Shown piece after piece: positions 41,920-54,128 of a stretch of 64,000 bases of DNA (the stretch's first letter is position 1; every line of letters begins with the position of its first letter). The notes beneath the pieces are model-generated. The model ran no database searches. It was given only the letters and a program-made list of their open reading frames with translations, and was not told the DNA's origin. The position numbers and the translations under genes were made by a program. The DNA comes from Allobosea caraganae (lineage in GTDB: Bacteria; Pseudomonadota; Alphaproteobacteria; Rhizobiales; Beijerinckiaceae), in contig NZ_QQTO01000018.1 of the NCBI RefSeq assembly GCF_003351345.1, positions 38,238-102,237 of the forward strand, given 5' to 3'.

Positions 41920-42942
41920 TCAGAACGCGACGATGACCTTGCCGAAGACCTTGCGGCCTTCGATGCGGTCGAGGCCCTTCTCGAAATCGGCAAGCGGGAA
42001 GACCGAGTCGATCACCGGCTTCATGCCGCCGGCCATCTTCTCCAGCGACTGCGCGATATTCTCCATCCGGCAGCCGAAGGAGCCGGTGATGCGATATTGC
42101 TGCTGGAAGAGCTGCATCAGGTTGATCGTCGCGGAGGGGCCGGAGGTGGCGCCGCAGGTGACGAGCCGGCCACCGCGCTTCAGGCAGAGCAGCGAGCCGT
42201 TCCAGGTGTCGGCGCCGACATGCTCGAACACGACATCGACGCCCTTGCGGCCGGTGAGCTTGCGAACAACGCCCTCGAAGCGGTCCTCGCGGTAGTTGAC
42301 GACATGGTCGGCGCCGAGCGCCTTGGCCTTGGCGCCCTTCTCGTCGTCGCCGACGGTGGTGTAGACGGTGCAGCCGATCGCCTTGGCCATCAGGATGGCG
42401 GCGGTGCCGATGCCGGAGCCGCCGGCATGGACGAGCACGGACTCACCGGGCTCCAGCTTGGCATTGTCGAAGAGCATGTGCTGCACCGTGCCGAAGCCGA
42501 TCGGCGCGCAGGCGGCCTCCTCGAAGGAGACGCCCTTCGGCGCCTTGATCACCAGCCGCTCCGGCCGGTTGATCAACTCGCGGGCGAAGCCGTCGATATG
42601 GAAGCCCATGATGCCGGCGACGTTCTCGCAGAGATTGTCGCGGCCCTCGCGGCAGGCCTTGCAATGGCCGCAGGTCTCGGCGCCGTACATGGTGACCGTG
42701 TCGCCCTCGCGGAAGCGCGAGACGCCCTCGCCGACCGCGACGATCTCACCCGACGCTTCGACGCCGGCCGCCTGCGGCATCTTGCGCTTGGCGAAGGCCA
42801 TGCCGCGGAAGCCCCAGAGGTCGAGATAGTTCAGCCCGACGGCACGCACGCGGATCTGCACCTCGCCGGCTGCCGGCGGCGGCGGCGGCGCGATCTCCTC
42901 GACGCGGAGGTCGCGGTCACCATGGAGCTGAAGGGAGAACAT
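41920..42942 (-). CDS. VLCFA-cluster alcohol dehydrogenase-like MDR (AdhXL)
   Basis: The 340-residue medium-chain dehydrogenase has the structural-zinc cysteine group CGHCKACREGRDNLC but lacks the catalytic zinc ligands: the first is replaced (GLNYLDLWG) and GHE is replaced by GVEASG. It has GGSGIGTAAILMAKA as cofactor loop. Its position between a reductase or ketosynthase block and lpxXL matches adh2XL of rhizobial VLCFA clusters. It may act as an enoyl reductase, as zinc-free MDRs do; that is an inference. The ATG at 42942 has no clear Shine-Dalgarno. Confidence 0.85.
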   Translation of the reverse strand: MFSLQLHGDRDLRVEEIAPPPPPAAGEVQIRVRAVGLNYLDLWGFRGMAFAKRKMPQAAGVEASGEIVAVGEGVSRFREGDTVTMYGAETCGHCKACREGRDNLCENVAGIMGFHIDGFARELINRPERLVIKAPKGVSFEEAACAPIGFGTVQHMLFDNAKLEPGESVLVHAGGSGIGTAAILMAKAIGCTVYTTVGDDEKGAKAKALGADHVVNYREDRFEGVVRKLTGRKGVDVVFEHVGADTWNGSLLCLKRGGRLVTCGATSGPSATINLMQLFQQQYRITGSFGCRMENIAQSLEKMAGGMKPVIDSVFPLADFEKGLDRIEGRKVFGKVIVAF

Positions 42943-42958
42943 GGAGGGGTTGAGCCTT

Positions 42959-43243
42959 TCAGAGCCTGTCGGGCCATTGCCGCGAAGCATGCAGCGCCGC
43001 CAGAATTTCAACACGCCCGTCGCGGACGCGGTAGGGGAGGATATAGGTGGTGCCGGTTACCACGAGTTCGCGGGTTTCTTCCACCCGCCCGGCGCGACCC
43101 ATCTCGGGATGATCGCCGAGATGGCTTGCGGCGGCCCTAAGGCGTCGCACCAATGCAAGAGCCGCGCGCGGGTCGAAAGCTCCGATATATTGCGAGATGC
43201 CGCGAAGGTCGTCGCGCGCCCTCGGCGTCCAGATGACCCTCAC
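42959..43243 (-). CDS. parE: RelE/ParE-family toxin
   Basis: The 94-residue protein has the ParE pattern: MRVIWTPRARDDLRGISQYIG, DHPEMGRAGRVEETRELVV, ILPYRVRDGRVEILAALHASRQWP. ParE toxins poison gyrase; related RelE toxins cut mRNA. Its GTGA-type overlap with the antitoxin (43240-43243) and the pair's own promoter indicate a type II module. It is inserted inside the VLCFA operon, in the operon's own orientation. Confidence 0.9.
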   Translation of the reverse strand: MRVIWTPRARDDLRGISQYIGAFDPRAALALVRRLRAAASHLGDHPEMGRAGRVEETRELVVTGTTYILPYRVRDGRVEILAALHASRQWPDRL

Positions 43244-43494
43244 GACTGGGAGGCTTCGATCTTGGCCAGCAGTTCCTGCTCAATCGCGTCCAGTTCTTCT
43301 TCGGTCGCGAACTCGCCGCGATCAGCTTGGGCGATACCCTGCTTGATATGGGCGATCTGCCAAGCGTTGAGCTCGACATAGTCCTGAATCGCCTTGGTCG
43401 CGAGCCAGCTTCGCGAGCGATCGGTATCGGCTGCCAAAGCGTCGAGCTTGGCGAGCGTCTCATCATCGAGGCGAATGGTGAAGGCTGCGGTCAT
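43240..43494 (-). CDS. parD: Ribbon-helix-helix antitoxin, ParD-like
   Basis: The 84-residue protein has an N-terminal RHH segment (FTIRLDDETLAKLDALAADTDRSRSWLATKAIQDYV) and an acidic C-terminal helix (EFATEEELDAIEQELLAKIE) that would wrap the toxin. It overlaps parE by 4 bp. A symmetric site and promoter lie directly upstream, consistent with autoregulation. Confidence 0.9.
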   Translation of the reverse strand: MTAAFTIRLDDETLAKLDALAADTDRSRSWLATKAIQDYVELNAWQIAHIKQGIAQADRGEFATEEELDAIEQELLAKIEASQS

Positions 43495-43500
43495 CGCGGT

Positions 43501-43548
43501 TCACTCCGGTTCGGAGTGAATATAAGTGGTTTGCCTCGATGCGCCAAG
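43501..43548 (-). promoter_or_regulatory. parDE promoter and operator
   Basis: On the minus strand there is TTGGCG (43543-43548), a 17-bp spacer and TATATT (43520-43525), a good sigma70-type promoter. It overlaps the perfect palindrome TTCACTCCG-GTT-CGGAGTGAA (43501-43521), just upstream of the parD ATG at 43494. This arrangement fits ParD repression of its own promoter. Confidence 0.65.
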
Positions 43549-43589
43549 CCGCGCGTCAACCGTGTTTCTCGTGAAGCGTCCGCGGCAGC

Positions 43590-44332
43590 CTAGCGATGCA
43601 CGCCCATCTGCGCGGTCAGGCCGCCATCGACCGGCAGCACCGTGCCGGTGATGTAGGCGGCGGGCTCGCTCATCAGGAAGGCGGCGAGGCCGGCGATCTC
43701 CGCCGGCTTGGCGAAGCGACCGGCCGGGATCTGGCCTTCCATCTTCTCGCGATAGGCGGCGTAGGGCACCATCATGTCGGTGTCGACGAAACCGGGCGCG
43801 ATCACGTTGACGGTGACGCCGCGCTTGCCGGTCTCGACCGCGAGCGTCCTGGCATAGGAGATCAGCGCGCCCTTGGAGGCGGCGTAGGCCGCGTTGCCGG
43901 GATTGCCGCGAAGCGCCGCGACCGAGCCGATGGCGACGATGCGCCCGGTCCGGGCGCGCAGCATGCCGCGCATCAGGCTCTTGGCGAGGCGGGTGAAGGC
44001 CCAGAAATTGACCTGCATGGCAGCCTCGGCCTTGTCCTGCACCATCATCGCCGCGAGCGAATCATAGGGTTGGCCGGCATTGTGAATGAGCCCGAAATAG
44101 CTCTCCTCCTCGGCCTCTTCGCAGAAGGCGTCGAGTGCCGCCTTGTCGGCGAGGTCGAGCGGCAGGGGGCGGATGCTGCGGCCGGGATTGGTGGCGTGGA
44201 CCTCGTCCGCGAGCGCCTGCGCCTGCTCGGCCGAGGCGCGGTAGGTGAAGTCGACGTCGTGGCCGGCAGCCGCCAGCGCGCGGACGATCGCGGCGCCGAC
44301 GCCCTTGGCGCCGCCGGTGACGAGGACGCGGC

Positions 44333-44336
<4 letters not shown>
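43590..44336 (-). CDS. FabG-like 3-oxoacyl-ACP reductase in VLCFA cluster
   Basis: The 248-residue SDR has TGGAKGVG (7-14), Ser138, Tyr151 and Lys155, and ends with SEPAAYITGTVLPVDGGLTAQMGVHR. Classical FabG reduces 3-oxoacyl-ACP with NADPH. It overlaps the upstream ketosynthase by 4 bp, so it is surely part of the VLCFA operon and likely provides the ketoreduction step. Some rhizobial VLCFA clusters lack such a gene. Confidence 0.85.
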
Positions 44337-45613
<1,277 letters not shown>

Positions 45614-45620
45614 GGGTGCC

Positions 45621-46751
45621 TCACGCTTTCGAGAGATGCGCCGCGCCTTCGCCGCGCCAATGGCCGACGCCGGTGACGATGGCTTCGCTCGCGTGGCCGG
45701 CATCGAGCGCGGCGGCGGCGAGGGCGATGGAGGCGGGGAAGGCGGCCTCGACGGCATGGCCGAGCAGGTCGCCGGTGGCGATGCGCCTGGCCTGGTTCAG
45801 GCCGGCGATGACATTGGCTTCCTCGGTGGTGATGCCGGCGATGCCGGTCGCGGCCGAGACGGCAAGCGCGAATGGCGCGACCGGGCCGAGCTCGGCGACG
45901 AGCTTGCCCAGCGAAGCCTCGACCGCGCCAGCCGCGCGTCGGGGCGAGCGGTCGGCGACGACGTTGTCGAGCCTGGCGAAGACCTTGGCGCCACGGGCGG
46001 CGGCGCGCTCGGCCGATTCGAGCACGAGGAAGGCGGCGGCGCTGCCGACGATCAGGCCCGGATTACTATGCCGGCCGAAGACGGGGGCGTAGTCGCCATG
46101 GCGCAGGAAGCCGCCAAGCTCGAAGAGCAGCAGCATGTCGCGGCGCTCGGCATTATAGGCGCCGCCGACCAGCATGATCTCGGCCTGGCCGCTGGCGATG
46201 CGGGCATGGGCTGTGCGGATCGCGTCGACGCCGGCCTGCTCCTCGCCCATGAAGGTGCGCGAGGCGCCGGTGATGCCGTGGACGATCGAGATGTTGCCGG
46301 CGAGCAGGTTGGAGAGCTGCGCCAGGAAGAGCGTCGGCCTGAGATCGCCCATCAGGCGCTCGTTCAGGAAGGCGCCGGTCTCGTTCATGCCGCGCAGGCC
46401 GGTCAGGATGGCGCTGTCGACGGCATGGTCGCGCTCGCCGCCGCCGGCGGCGACGATGACCTGCAATTCGCTCTTGGTCTGCGCGTCCTCCTTCAGCCCG
46501 GCCGAATCGAGGGCGAGGCCGGCCGTGTAGACGCCGAGGCGCTGCCAGGGCTCCATCTGGCGCTGGTCGGACTTCTTCGGGATCTGGCGGTCGAGTTCGA
46601 GCGGCTTCAGCCGGTGCACAGGATAGGGCGCGAAGCTCTCGGTATCGACGATCGGGGCCTGGCCGGCGGCGAGCGCCGCGGCGTGGGGCTCGAGACCTTC
46701 GCCCAGGCTGGAGGCAAGGCCGATGCCGGTGATGACGACGTCGCGCTTCAT
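45621..46751 (-). CDS. fabF2XL: Ketosynthase-like protein lacking the active-site Cys (FabF2XL)
   Basis: The 376-residue thiolase-fold protein retains the general ketosynthase layout (MKRDVVITGIGLASSLGEGL at the start, GVGHWRGEG near the end). At the catalytic Cys position it has ITGASRT (Ala163), the first His region reads SAATGIAG (Thr302), and the Lys position is lost; only GHAVEAA (His332) remains. It is shorter than FabF1XL by 50 residues. It probably pairs with FabF1XL as a chain-length-factor-like subunit. Both genes are adjacent. Confidence 0.85.
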   Translation of the reverse strand: MKRDVVITGIGLASSLGEGLEPHAAALAAGQAPIVDTESFAPYPVHRLKPLELDRQIPKKSDQRQMEPWQRLGVYTAGLALDSAGLKEDAQTKSELQVIVAAGGGERDHAVDSAILTGLRGMNETGAFLNERLMGDLRPTLFLAQLSNLLAGNISIVHGITGASRTFMGEEQAGVDAIRTAHARIASGQAEIMLVGGAYNAERRDMLLLFELGGFLRHGDYAPVFGRHSNPGLIVGSAAAFLVLESAERAAARGAKVFARLDNVVADRSPRRAAGAVEASLGKLVAELGPVAPFALAVSAATGIAGITTEEANVIAGLNQARRIATGDLLGHAVEAAFPASIALAAAALDAGHASEAIVTGVGHWRGEGAAHLSKA

Positions 46752-46753
46752 GG

Positions 46754-47221
46754 TCAGTTCCGTACCGGTTCGAGGCCGATCGCCGCGATCCGGGTCTCCA
46801 TCAGCTCGCGCATGTCGGCGGGAAAGGGCATCAGCCGGAAGCGCAGATCGGCATCGCAGATCGGCTTGCCGTCGATCGTGACCTTGGCCTTGGTCGCGGC
46901 GTAGCCCGAGCCCTCATGGATGAGCTCGGCGCTGACGTCGAGCACGGCGTCGGGCTCGACGAAGGTGCGGAAGCGCGCCTTGTCGACCATCATCAGGAAG
47001 GGCATCTGCGTCAGCCCGTTGAGGGCCAGCAGCAGATAGCCGGAGGCCTGCGCCATGGTCTCGGTGAGGAGCACGCCGGGCACCAGCGGGTGGCCGGGGA
47101 AGTGGCCTTCGAAGACCGGGCTCGCACCTGCGCTCGGCACCGTCGAGCGGGTGGCGATGCGCTTCTGCGACGGATCGAAGGTCGTGACCGTATCGATCAT
47201 GTCGAAATATTCGAGGCGCAT
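46754..47221 (-). CDS. fabZXL: 3-hydroxyacyl-ACP dehydratase (FabZ family, FabZXL)
   Basis: The 155-residue hotdog-fold dehydratase has the FabZ motif FEGHFPGHPLVPGVLLTETMAQ, with His40 and Glu54. It removes water from 3-hydroxyacyl-AcpXL during VLCFA synthesis. The ATG at 47221 gives MRLEYFDMIDTV; a longer upstream extension looks unlike the family. It lies 2 bp before the degenerate ketosynthase gene. Confidence 0.9.
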   Translation of the reverse strand: MRLEYFDMIDTVTTFDPSQKRIATRSTVPSAGASPVFEGHFPGHPLVPGVLLTETMAQASGYLLLALNGLTQMPFLMMVDKARFRTFVEPDAVLDVSAELIHEGSGYAATKAKVTIDGKPICDADLRFRLMPFPADMRELMETRIAAIGLEPVRN

Positions 47222-47332
47222 GCGGTCCTGTCCGGGTAGCGAGCGATGGCGTGTCGGGCCGGAAGCGATGAACCGGCCTGGCAGCGTCATGCTCTATCGG
47301 CAGAGGGTGTCCGGCTCAAGGCCGGCCCCGAG

Positions 47333-47614
47333 TCAGGCCTTTTTGGCGGCGACGAGGTCGTCGATGCGCTGGCACAGGTTCTCGAGCACGAAATACTGCT
47401 CGGCCGGCGCCTTGCCCTCGTTGACTTCCTGCGTCCACTGCTCGAGCGGCAGCTTGATGCCGAAGGCCTTGTCGATCGCGAAGGCGATGTCGAGGAAGGC
47501 GAGCGAGTCGATGCCGAGGTCGTCGATGGCGTGGCTCTGGGGCGTGATCTTCTCGCGAGGAATGTCGCAGGTCTCGGAAATGATGCCGGCGACAGTCTCG
47601 AACGTAGCGGACAT
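47333..47614 (-). CDS. acpXL: Specialised acyl carrier protein AcpXL
   Basis: The 93-residue ACP has the phosphopantetheine site Ser37 in [10 protein letters not shown]. It matches AcpXL in its C-terminal extension ([27 protein letters not shown]), which is longer than housekeeping AcpP. It carries the growing 27-hydroxyoctacosanoate. It is the first gene of the operon, so the promoter should lie within the 232-bp gap upstream. Confidence 0.93.
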   Translation of the reverse strand: MSATFETVAGIISETCDIPREKITPQSHAIDDLGIDSLAFLDIAFAIDKAFGIKLPLEQWTQEVNEGKAPAEQYFVLENLCQRIDDLVAAKKA

Positions 47615-47760
47615 GCGGGTGCTCCCGTCGTGATTTGATGTTGGCGGCGGACATCCGGGCGCGCTGGCGCGCGCCTGCCCCAAGCCCCCCGCCAAGGATG
47701 GCTGAAACGCCCCATTACACTCACCATTGCGATTGGACAACCGCAGGGGCGAAAAGGGCA

Positions 47761-47834
47761 GTGATGGCCGGGCTGGACCCGGCCATCACGCGATGATGAG
47801 ATTCCCGGGTCTGCGTTTCACTTCGCCCGGGAAT
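47761..47834. repeat. Two hairpins between acnA and acpXL
   Basis: GTGATGGCCGGG (47761-47772) / CCCGGCCATCAC (47778-47789) and ATTCCCGGG (47801-47809) / CCCGGGAAT (47826-47834) are perfect inverted repeats. They lie 3' of acnA and 5' of acpXL on the same strand. Without a T-run they resemble a dispersed repeat or mRNA-stabilising stems more than a simple terminator. Confidence 0.6.
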
Positions 47835-47846
47835 GGCGTCTGTTGG

Positions 47847-50558
<2,712 letters not shown>

Positions 50559-50737
50559 GCGGGCTAAATCCTGATCAAGGGGTTGCGGTCGCGAGCCGGC
50601 AACTCCTTGCGGGATGGCCGGATCGAAGGCCTAATGCGCATGACGCGCGCGCCGCCTCGGGAGTGCCCGAGCCCCGCGCCGGATCGGCGTGCGGCGTAGC
50701 CAAGCGTTCTATAGATCAATTCCAAGAAGCCCGCTAC

Positions 50738-51412
50738 ATGCATGAATCATGCGCGGCGAGCCTTTTTGGCCTCCGGAACAACGTCTTGACCCTGCGGCAT
50801 ACCTCCTTCCCCAGCCTCGCCCTGACTGCCGAGACCGTCACCTGCCGGCGCGGCGGGCGGCTGGTCTTCGAGGGCCTGAGCTTCTCGCTGGGCAATGGCG
50901 AGGCGATCGCCCTCACCGGCCGCAACGGCGCAGGCAAATCGAGCCTGATCGCGATGATCTGCGGGCGGTTGCTGCCGGCTGAAGGGAGCTTGCGAATCGA
51001 TGGTGCCGGCGATGTGCCGCTGCCGGAGCTGATCCATCTGGTCGGCCATCGCGACGGGCTGAAGACGGCGCTGAGCGCAGGCGAGAACCTCGCCTTCGCC
51101 CAGGGGCTGCTCGGCGAGGCGGCGGCGTCGCCCGAGGAGGCCCTTACCGCGGTTGGTCTCGCGCATGTCGCGGCCCTGCCGGTCGGCTATCTCTCGGCCG
51201 GGCAGCGGCGGCGGGTGGCGCTGGCGCGGCTGCTGGTGTCGCGGCGGCCGCTCTGGCTGCTCGACGAGCCGGCCTCGGCGCTCGATGCCAGCGCGCAACA
51301 GATGCTGATCGGGCTGATGCAGGCGCATCTCGTGCAGGGCGGGGCGATTATCGCCGCGACGCACGGCCCGCTCGGGCTCGATGGCGCGCGCGAACTGAGG
51401 ATCGGGCTATGA
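50738..51412 (+). CDS. ccmA: Heme exporter ATP-binding protein CcmA
   Basis: The 224-residue ABC ATPase has Walker A GRNGAGKSS, signature LSAGQRRRVALARLL and Walker B LWLLDEPASALD. CcmA drives release of holo-CcmE from CcmCD in system I cytochrome c maturation. The ATG at 50738 is used; a TTG at 50786 closer to the family N-terminus is a possible alternative. A family D repeat separates it from ccmB. Confidence 0.92.
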   Translation: MHESCAASLFGLRNNVLTLRHTSFPSLALTAETVTCRRGGRLVFEGLSFSLGNGEAIALTGRNGAGKSSLIAMICGRLLPAEGSLRIDGAGDVPLPELIHLVGHRDGLKTALSAGENLAFAQGLLGEAAASPEEALTAVGLAHVAALPVGYLSAGQRRRVALARLLVSRRPLWLLDEPASALDASAQQMLIGLMQAHLVQGGAIIAATHGPLGLDGARELRIGL

Positions 51413-51428
51413 GGCGCGGTTTCCTCTA

Positions 51429-51530
51429 CCGTCATCCTGGGCGACCGAAGGTCGTCCCGGGATCCATCGTAGGGCTCCGGCGCCCTACGATGGATCCCGG
51501 AGCTCCGCTTCGCTGCGTCCGGGATGACGG
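51429..51530. repeat. Dispersed palindromic repeat, family D copy, inside the ccm operon
   Basis: The ends are CCGTCATCCTGGGCGACC and GCGTCCGGGATGACGG, with GGGATCCATCGTAGGGC / GCCCTACGATGGATCCC inside. It shares its inner stem with the element at 60348-60456. It lies between ccmA and ccmB, 16 bp after the ccmA stop. Confidence 0.85.
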
Positions 51531-51557
51531 CGTGGGTGGGGGAAGGAAGGCGTATCA

Positions 51558-52226
51558 ATGAGGCGCGCCTTCTTCGCTATCCTCAGGCGGGACCTCGCCC
51601 TCGCCACGCGGGCCGGCGGCGGTGGCGAGCTGGCGCTCGTCTTCTTCCTGACGCTGGTCGTGCTGGTGCCCTTCGCGCTCGGGCCCGACCTCAACCTGCT
51701 CTCCCGCATCGGCCCGGCGATCCTCTGGCTCGGCGCCCTGCTGGCGACGCTGATCGGGCTCGACCGGCTGTTCCAGGGCGACGAGGAGGATGGCTCGCTC
51801 GACCTGATCCGCGCCTCCGTGCTGCCGCTCGAACTTGCCGTACTGGCCAAGGGGCTGGCGCATTGGCTGACGACCGGGTTGCCGCTGGCGCTATGCGCGC
51901 CGTTGCTCGGACTGCTCGTCGCCTTGCCGGCCGAGGCGATGCTGCCGGTGGCGGCGACGCTGCTCGCCGGCACGCCGGCGCTCAGCTTCATCGGCGCGAC
52001 CGGCGCTGCGCTGACCGCCTCGCTCAAGCGCGGCGGGCTGATCGTGCCGGTGCTGGTGGCGCCGCTGACCGTGCCTGTGCTGATCTTCGGCGTTTCCGCT
52101 TCGAACAGCGCGCTTGGCGGCACCATCCCGTTCCTGACGCCCTTCCTGATCCTGTGCGCGCTCTCGCTGGCGGCGATCGTGATCGGCACGATTGCCGCCG
52201 CGGCCGCGCTCAGGCAGGCCGATTAG
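51558..52226 (+). CDS. ccmB: Heme exporter membrane protein CcmB
   Basis: The 222-residue integral membrane protein has about six helices and the CcmB pattern ILRRDLALATRAGGGGELALVFFL and DEEDGSLDLIRASVLPLELAVLAKGLAHWL. It is the permease partner of CcmA. The length is normal, and it lies 88 bp upstream of ccmC. Confidence 0.93.
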   Translation: MRRAFFAILRRDLALATRAGGGGELALVFFLTLVVLVPFALGPDLNLLSRIGPAILWLGALLATLIGLDRLFQGDEEDGSLDLIRASVLPLELAVLAKGLAHWLTTGLPLALCAPLLGLLVALPAEAMLPVAATLLAGTPALSFIGATGAALTASLKRGGLIVPVLVAPLTVPVLIFGVSASNSALGGTIPFLTPFLILCALSLAAIVIGTIAAAAALRQAD

Positions 52227-52314
52227 GCTGCGACGCCATAGGCCGGCCACGCGGATTGTGGAGAGAGAGGCCGGTTGCTACATCCTGCCTCGTCGAATGA
52301 AGAGCAAAGGCCGC

Positions 52315-53076
52315 ATGGCTAGCCTGACCGAACTGGCGAATCCGACGCGCTTCATGCGCTATTCGGCCGTGCTGCTGCCCTGGTTCGCGGGCGCGGCGCT
52401 GGTCCTGCTCGCGCTCGGCTTCTACCTCGCCTGGTTCGTCGCGCCGGCCGACTACCAGCAGGGCGAGACGATCCGGATCATGTTCGTGCACGTGCCGGCC
52501 GCCTGGCTGGCGCTGATGTTCTACACGATGATGGCGGTCTCGGCGCTCGGCACGCTGGTCTGGCGCCATCCGCTCGCCGACGTGGCGCAGAAGGCCGCGG
52601 CCCCGATTGGCGCGGCGTTCTCATTGATCTGCCTGATCACCGGCGCCTTCTGGGGCAAGCCGATGTGGGGCACCTATTGGGTCTGGGATGCGCGACTGAC
52701 TTCGGTGCTGGTGCTGTTCCTGATCTATCTCGGCATCATCGCACTGTGGCGCACGCTCGACGAGCCGTCGCGGGCCGGCCGGGCAGTCGCGATCCTGACG
52801 CTGGTCGGCTTCGTCAACGTTCCCATCATCAAGTTCTCGGTCGATTGGTGGAACACCCTGCACCAGCCGGCCTCGGTCTTCCGCATGGGCGGGCCGACCA
52901 TCGATGCCTCCATGCTCCAGCCGCTGCTGATCCTGGCCGTCGGCTTCACGCTTCTGGCTCTGGCGCTGCACCTCGTCGCGATGCGGGCCGAGATCATGCG
53001 CCGGCGCGTCAGGACGCTGACCATCTTCGAGGCTGAGCGGCTCGATAGGTTGGCGGCGCAGGGAGCGGCGGCATGA
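52315..53076 (+). CDS. ccmC: Heme exporter protein CcmC
   Basis: The 253-residue protein has six helices and the tryptophan-rich heme-handling WWD motif WGTYWVWDARLTS. It also has conserved His residues in FVHVPAAW and WWNTLHQPASV. CcmC loads heme onto CcmE. The ATG at 52315 with AAAGG just upstream is preferred; an ATG at 52297 is possible. It overlaps ccmD by 4 bp. Confidence 0.93.
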   Translation: MASLTELANPTRFMRYSAVLLPWFAGAALVLLALGFYLAWFVAPADYQQGETIRIMFVHVPAAWLALMFYTMMAVSALGTLVWRHPLADVAQKAAAPIGAAFSLICLITGAFWGKPMWGTYWVWDARLTSVLVLFLIYLGIIALWRTLDEPSRAGRAVAILTLVGFVNVPIIKFSVDWWNTLHQPASVFRMGGPTIDASMLQPLLILAVGFTLLALALHLVAMRAEIMRRRVRTLTIFEAERLDRLAAQGAAA

Positions 53077-53243
53077 GCTCTCTCGGGCCGCATGCCGGCT
53101 TCATCCTCGCCGCCTACGGCGCGGTCGCGGTCATCCTCGGCGGGCTGATCGCGGCGATCCTGCTCGACCACCGCGCGCAGAAGCGGGCGCTCGATGCGCT
53201 CGAGCAGCGCGGCATCGGCCGCCGTTCGGGCAGCACGTCATGA
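53073..53243 (+). CDS. ccmD: Heme exporter small membrane protein CcmD
   Basis: This 56-residue protein has one membrane helix (about 9-30, FILAAYGAVAVILGGLIAAI) followed by a basic tail with LDHRAQKRALDALE, the CcmD pattern. CcmD stabilises CcmC-CcmE interaction. It overlaps ccmC (ATGA) at its start and ccmG (ATGA) at its end, so translation is coupled on both sides. Confidence 0.9.
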   Translation: MSSLGPHAGFILAAYGAVAVILGGLIAAILLDHRAQKRALDALEQRGIGRRSGSTS

Positions 53244-53836
53244 GCGAGGTCGGGCTCGCGCCGCGGCGGCGCTCGCCGCTGATCTACATCGTGCCGCTGA
53301 TCCTGTTCGGCGCGCTGTCCTTCGTCTTCCTGATCGGGCTGTTCTCGGGCGATGCCTCGCGCGTGCCCTCGGCGCTGATCGGCAAGCCGGCGCCGGTGAT
53401 CACGCTGACGGCGCTGGAGGGCCTGCAGAGGAATGGGCAGCCGGTGCCGGCCTTCACGGTCGCCGATCTCGGTAAGGGCAGGGCGACCATCGTCAACGTC
53501 TTCGCCAGCTGGTGCGCGCCCTGCCGGGTCGAGCATCCGCAGCTCGTGGCGCTGTCGGAGACACCTGCGGTGCAGCAGGGCAAGGTCGCGCTGGTCGGCT
53601 TCAACTACAAGGACGAGGCCGAGAACGCCCGCCGCTTCCTCGGCGCGCTCGGCAATCCGTTCTCGGCCGTGGGCGTCGATCGCCTAGGGCGCGGCGCGAT
53701 CGAATGGGGCGTCTACGGCGTACCGGAGACCTTCCTGATCGGGGGGGACGGCCGCATCCTCGACAAGCATGTCGGGCCGCTCACGGCTGAGAGCGCGCAG
53801 AGATTGCTGGCGAAGGCGCTTGCGGCGGTGAAGTGA
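53240..53836 (+). CDS. ccmG: Thiol:disulfide interchange protein CcmG/DsbE
   Basis: The 198-residue periplasmic thioredoxin is anchored by an N-terminal helix (about 14-36), with redox site Trp91-Cys92-Ala-Pro-Cys95 (SWCAPCRVEHP) and GVYGVPETFLIG. It keeps apocytochrome c cysteines reduced for heme attachment. It overlaps ccmD by 4 bp and ends the operon. Confidence 0.94.
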   Translation: MSEVGLAPRRRSPLIYIVPLILFGALSFVFLIGLFSGDASRVPSALIGKPAPVITLTALEGLQRNGQPVPAFTVADLGKGRATIVNVFASWCAPCRVEHPQLVALSETPAVQQGKVALVGFNYKDEAENARRFLGALGNPFSAVGVDRLGRGAIEWGVYGVPETFLIGGDGRILDKHVGPLTAESAQRLLAKALAAVK

Positions 53837-53842
53837 GGTTTC

Positions 53843-54127
53843 CTAAGCGGCGACCAAGGCCAGCTTCAGGCCGAGTGCCTTGGTGACGGCGGAGATCGTC
53901 TCCAAGGTCGGGTTACCACCCTGCCGGAAGGTCTTGTAGATCGTCTCGCGGCTGATGCCGGCTTCCTGAGCAAGCTTCGTCACGCCGCGGGCGCGGGCGA
54001 TGTCGCCGAGCGCGACAGCGATGAAGCTGGGGTCGCCCTCGTCGAGAGCGGCTTCGAGATAGGCGACCTGCTCGTCGCGGCTCTTGAGATGATCCTGGAT
54101 ATCGAAGCGGGTCGTTTCGAGTGCCAT
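53843..54127 (-). CDS. HTH antitoxin of HigBA-like module
   Basis: The 94-residue protein has a helix-turn-helix in RGVTKLAQEAGISRETIYKTFRQGGNPTLETISAVTKALGLKLAL, as in addiction module antidote proteins. It follows the toxin gene by 1 bp, the toxin-first order of HigBA and related systems. It lies immediately after the convergent ccmG stop (6 bp apart). Confidence 0.88.
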   Translation of the reverse strand: MALETTRFDIQDHLKSRDEQVAYLEAALDEGDPSFIAVALGDIARARGVTKLAQEAGISRETIYKTFRQGGNPTLETISAVTKALGLKLALVAA

Positions 54128-54128
54128 G

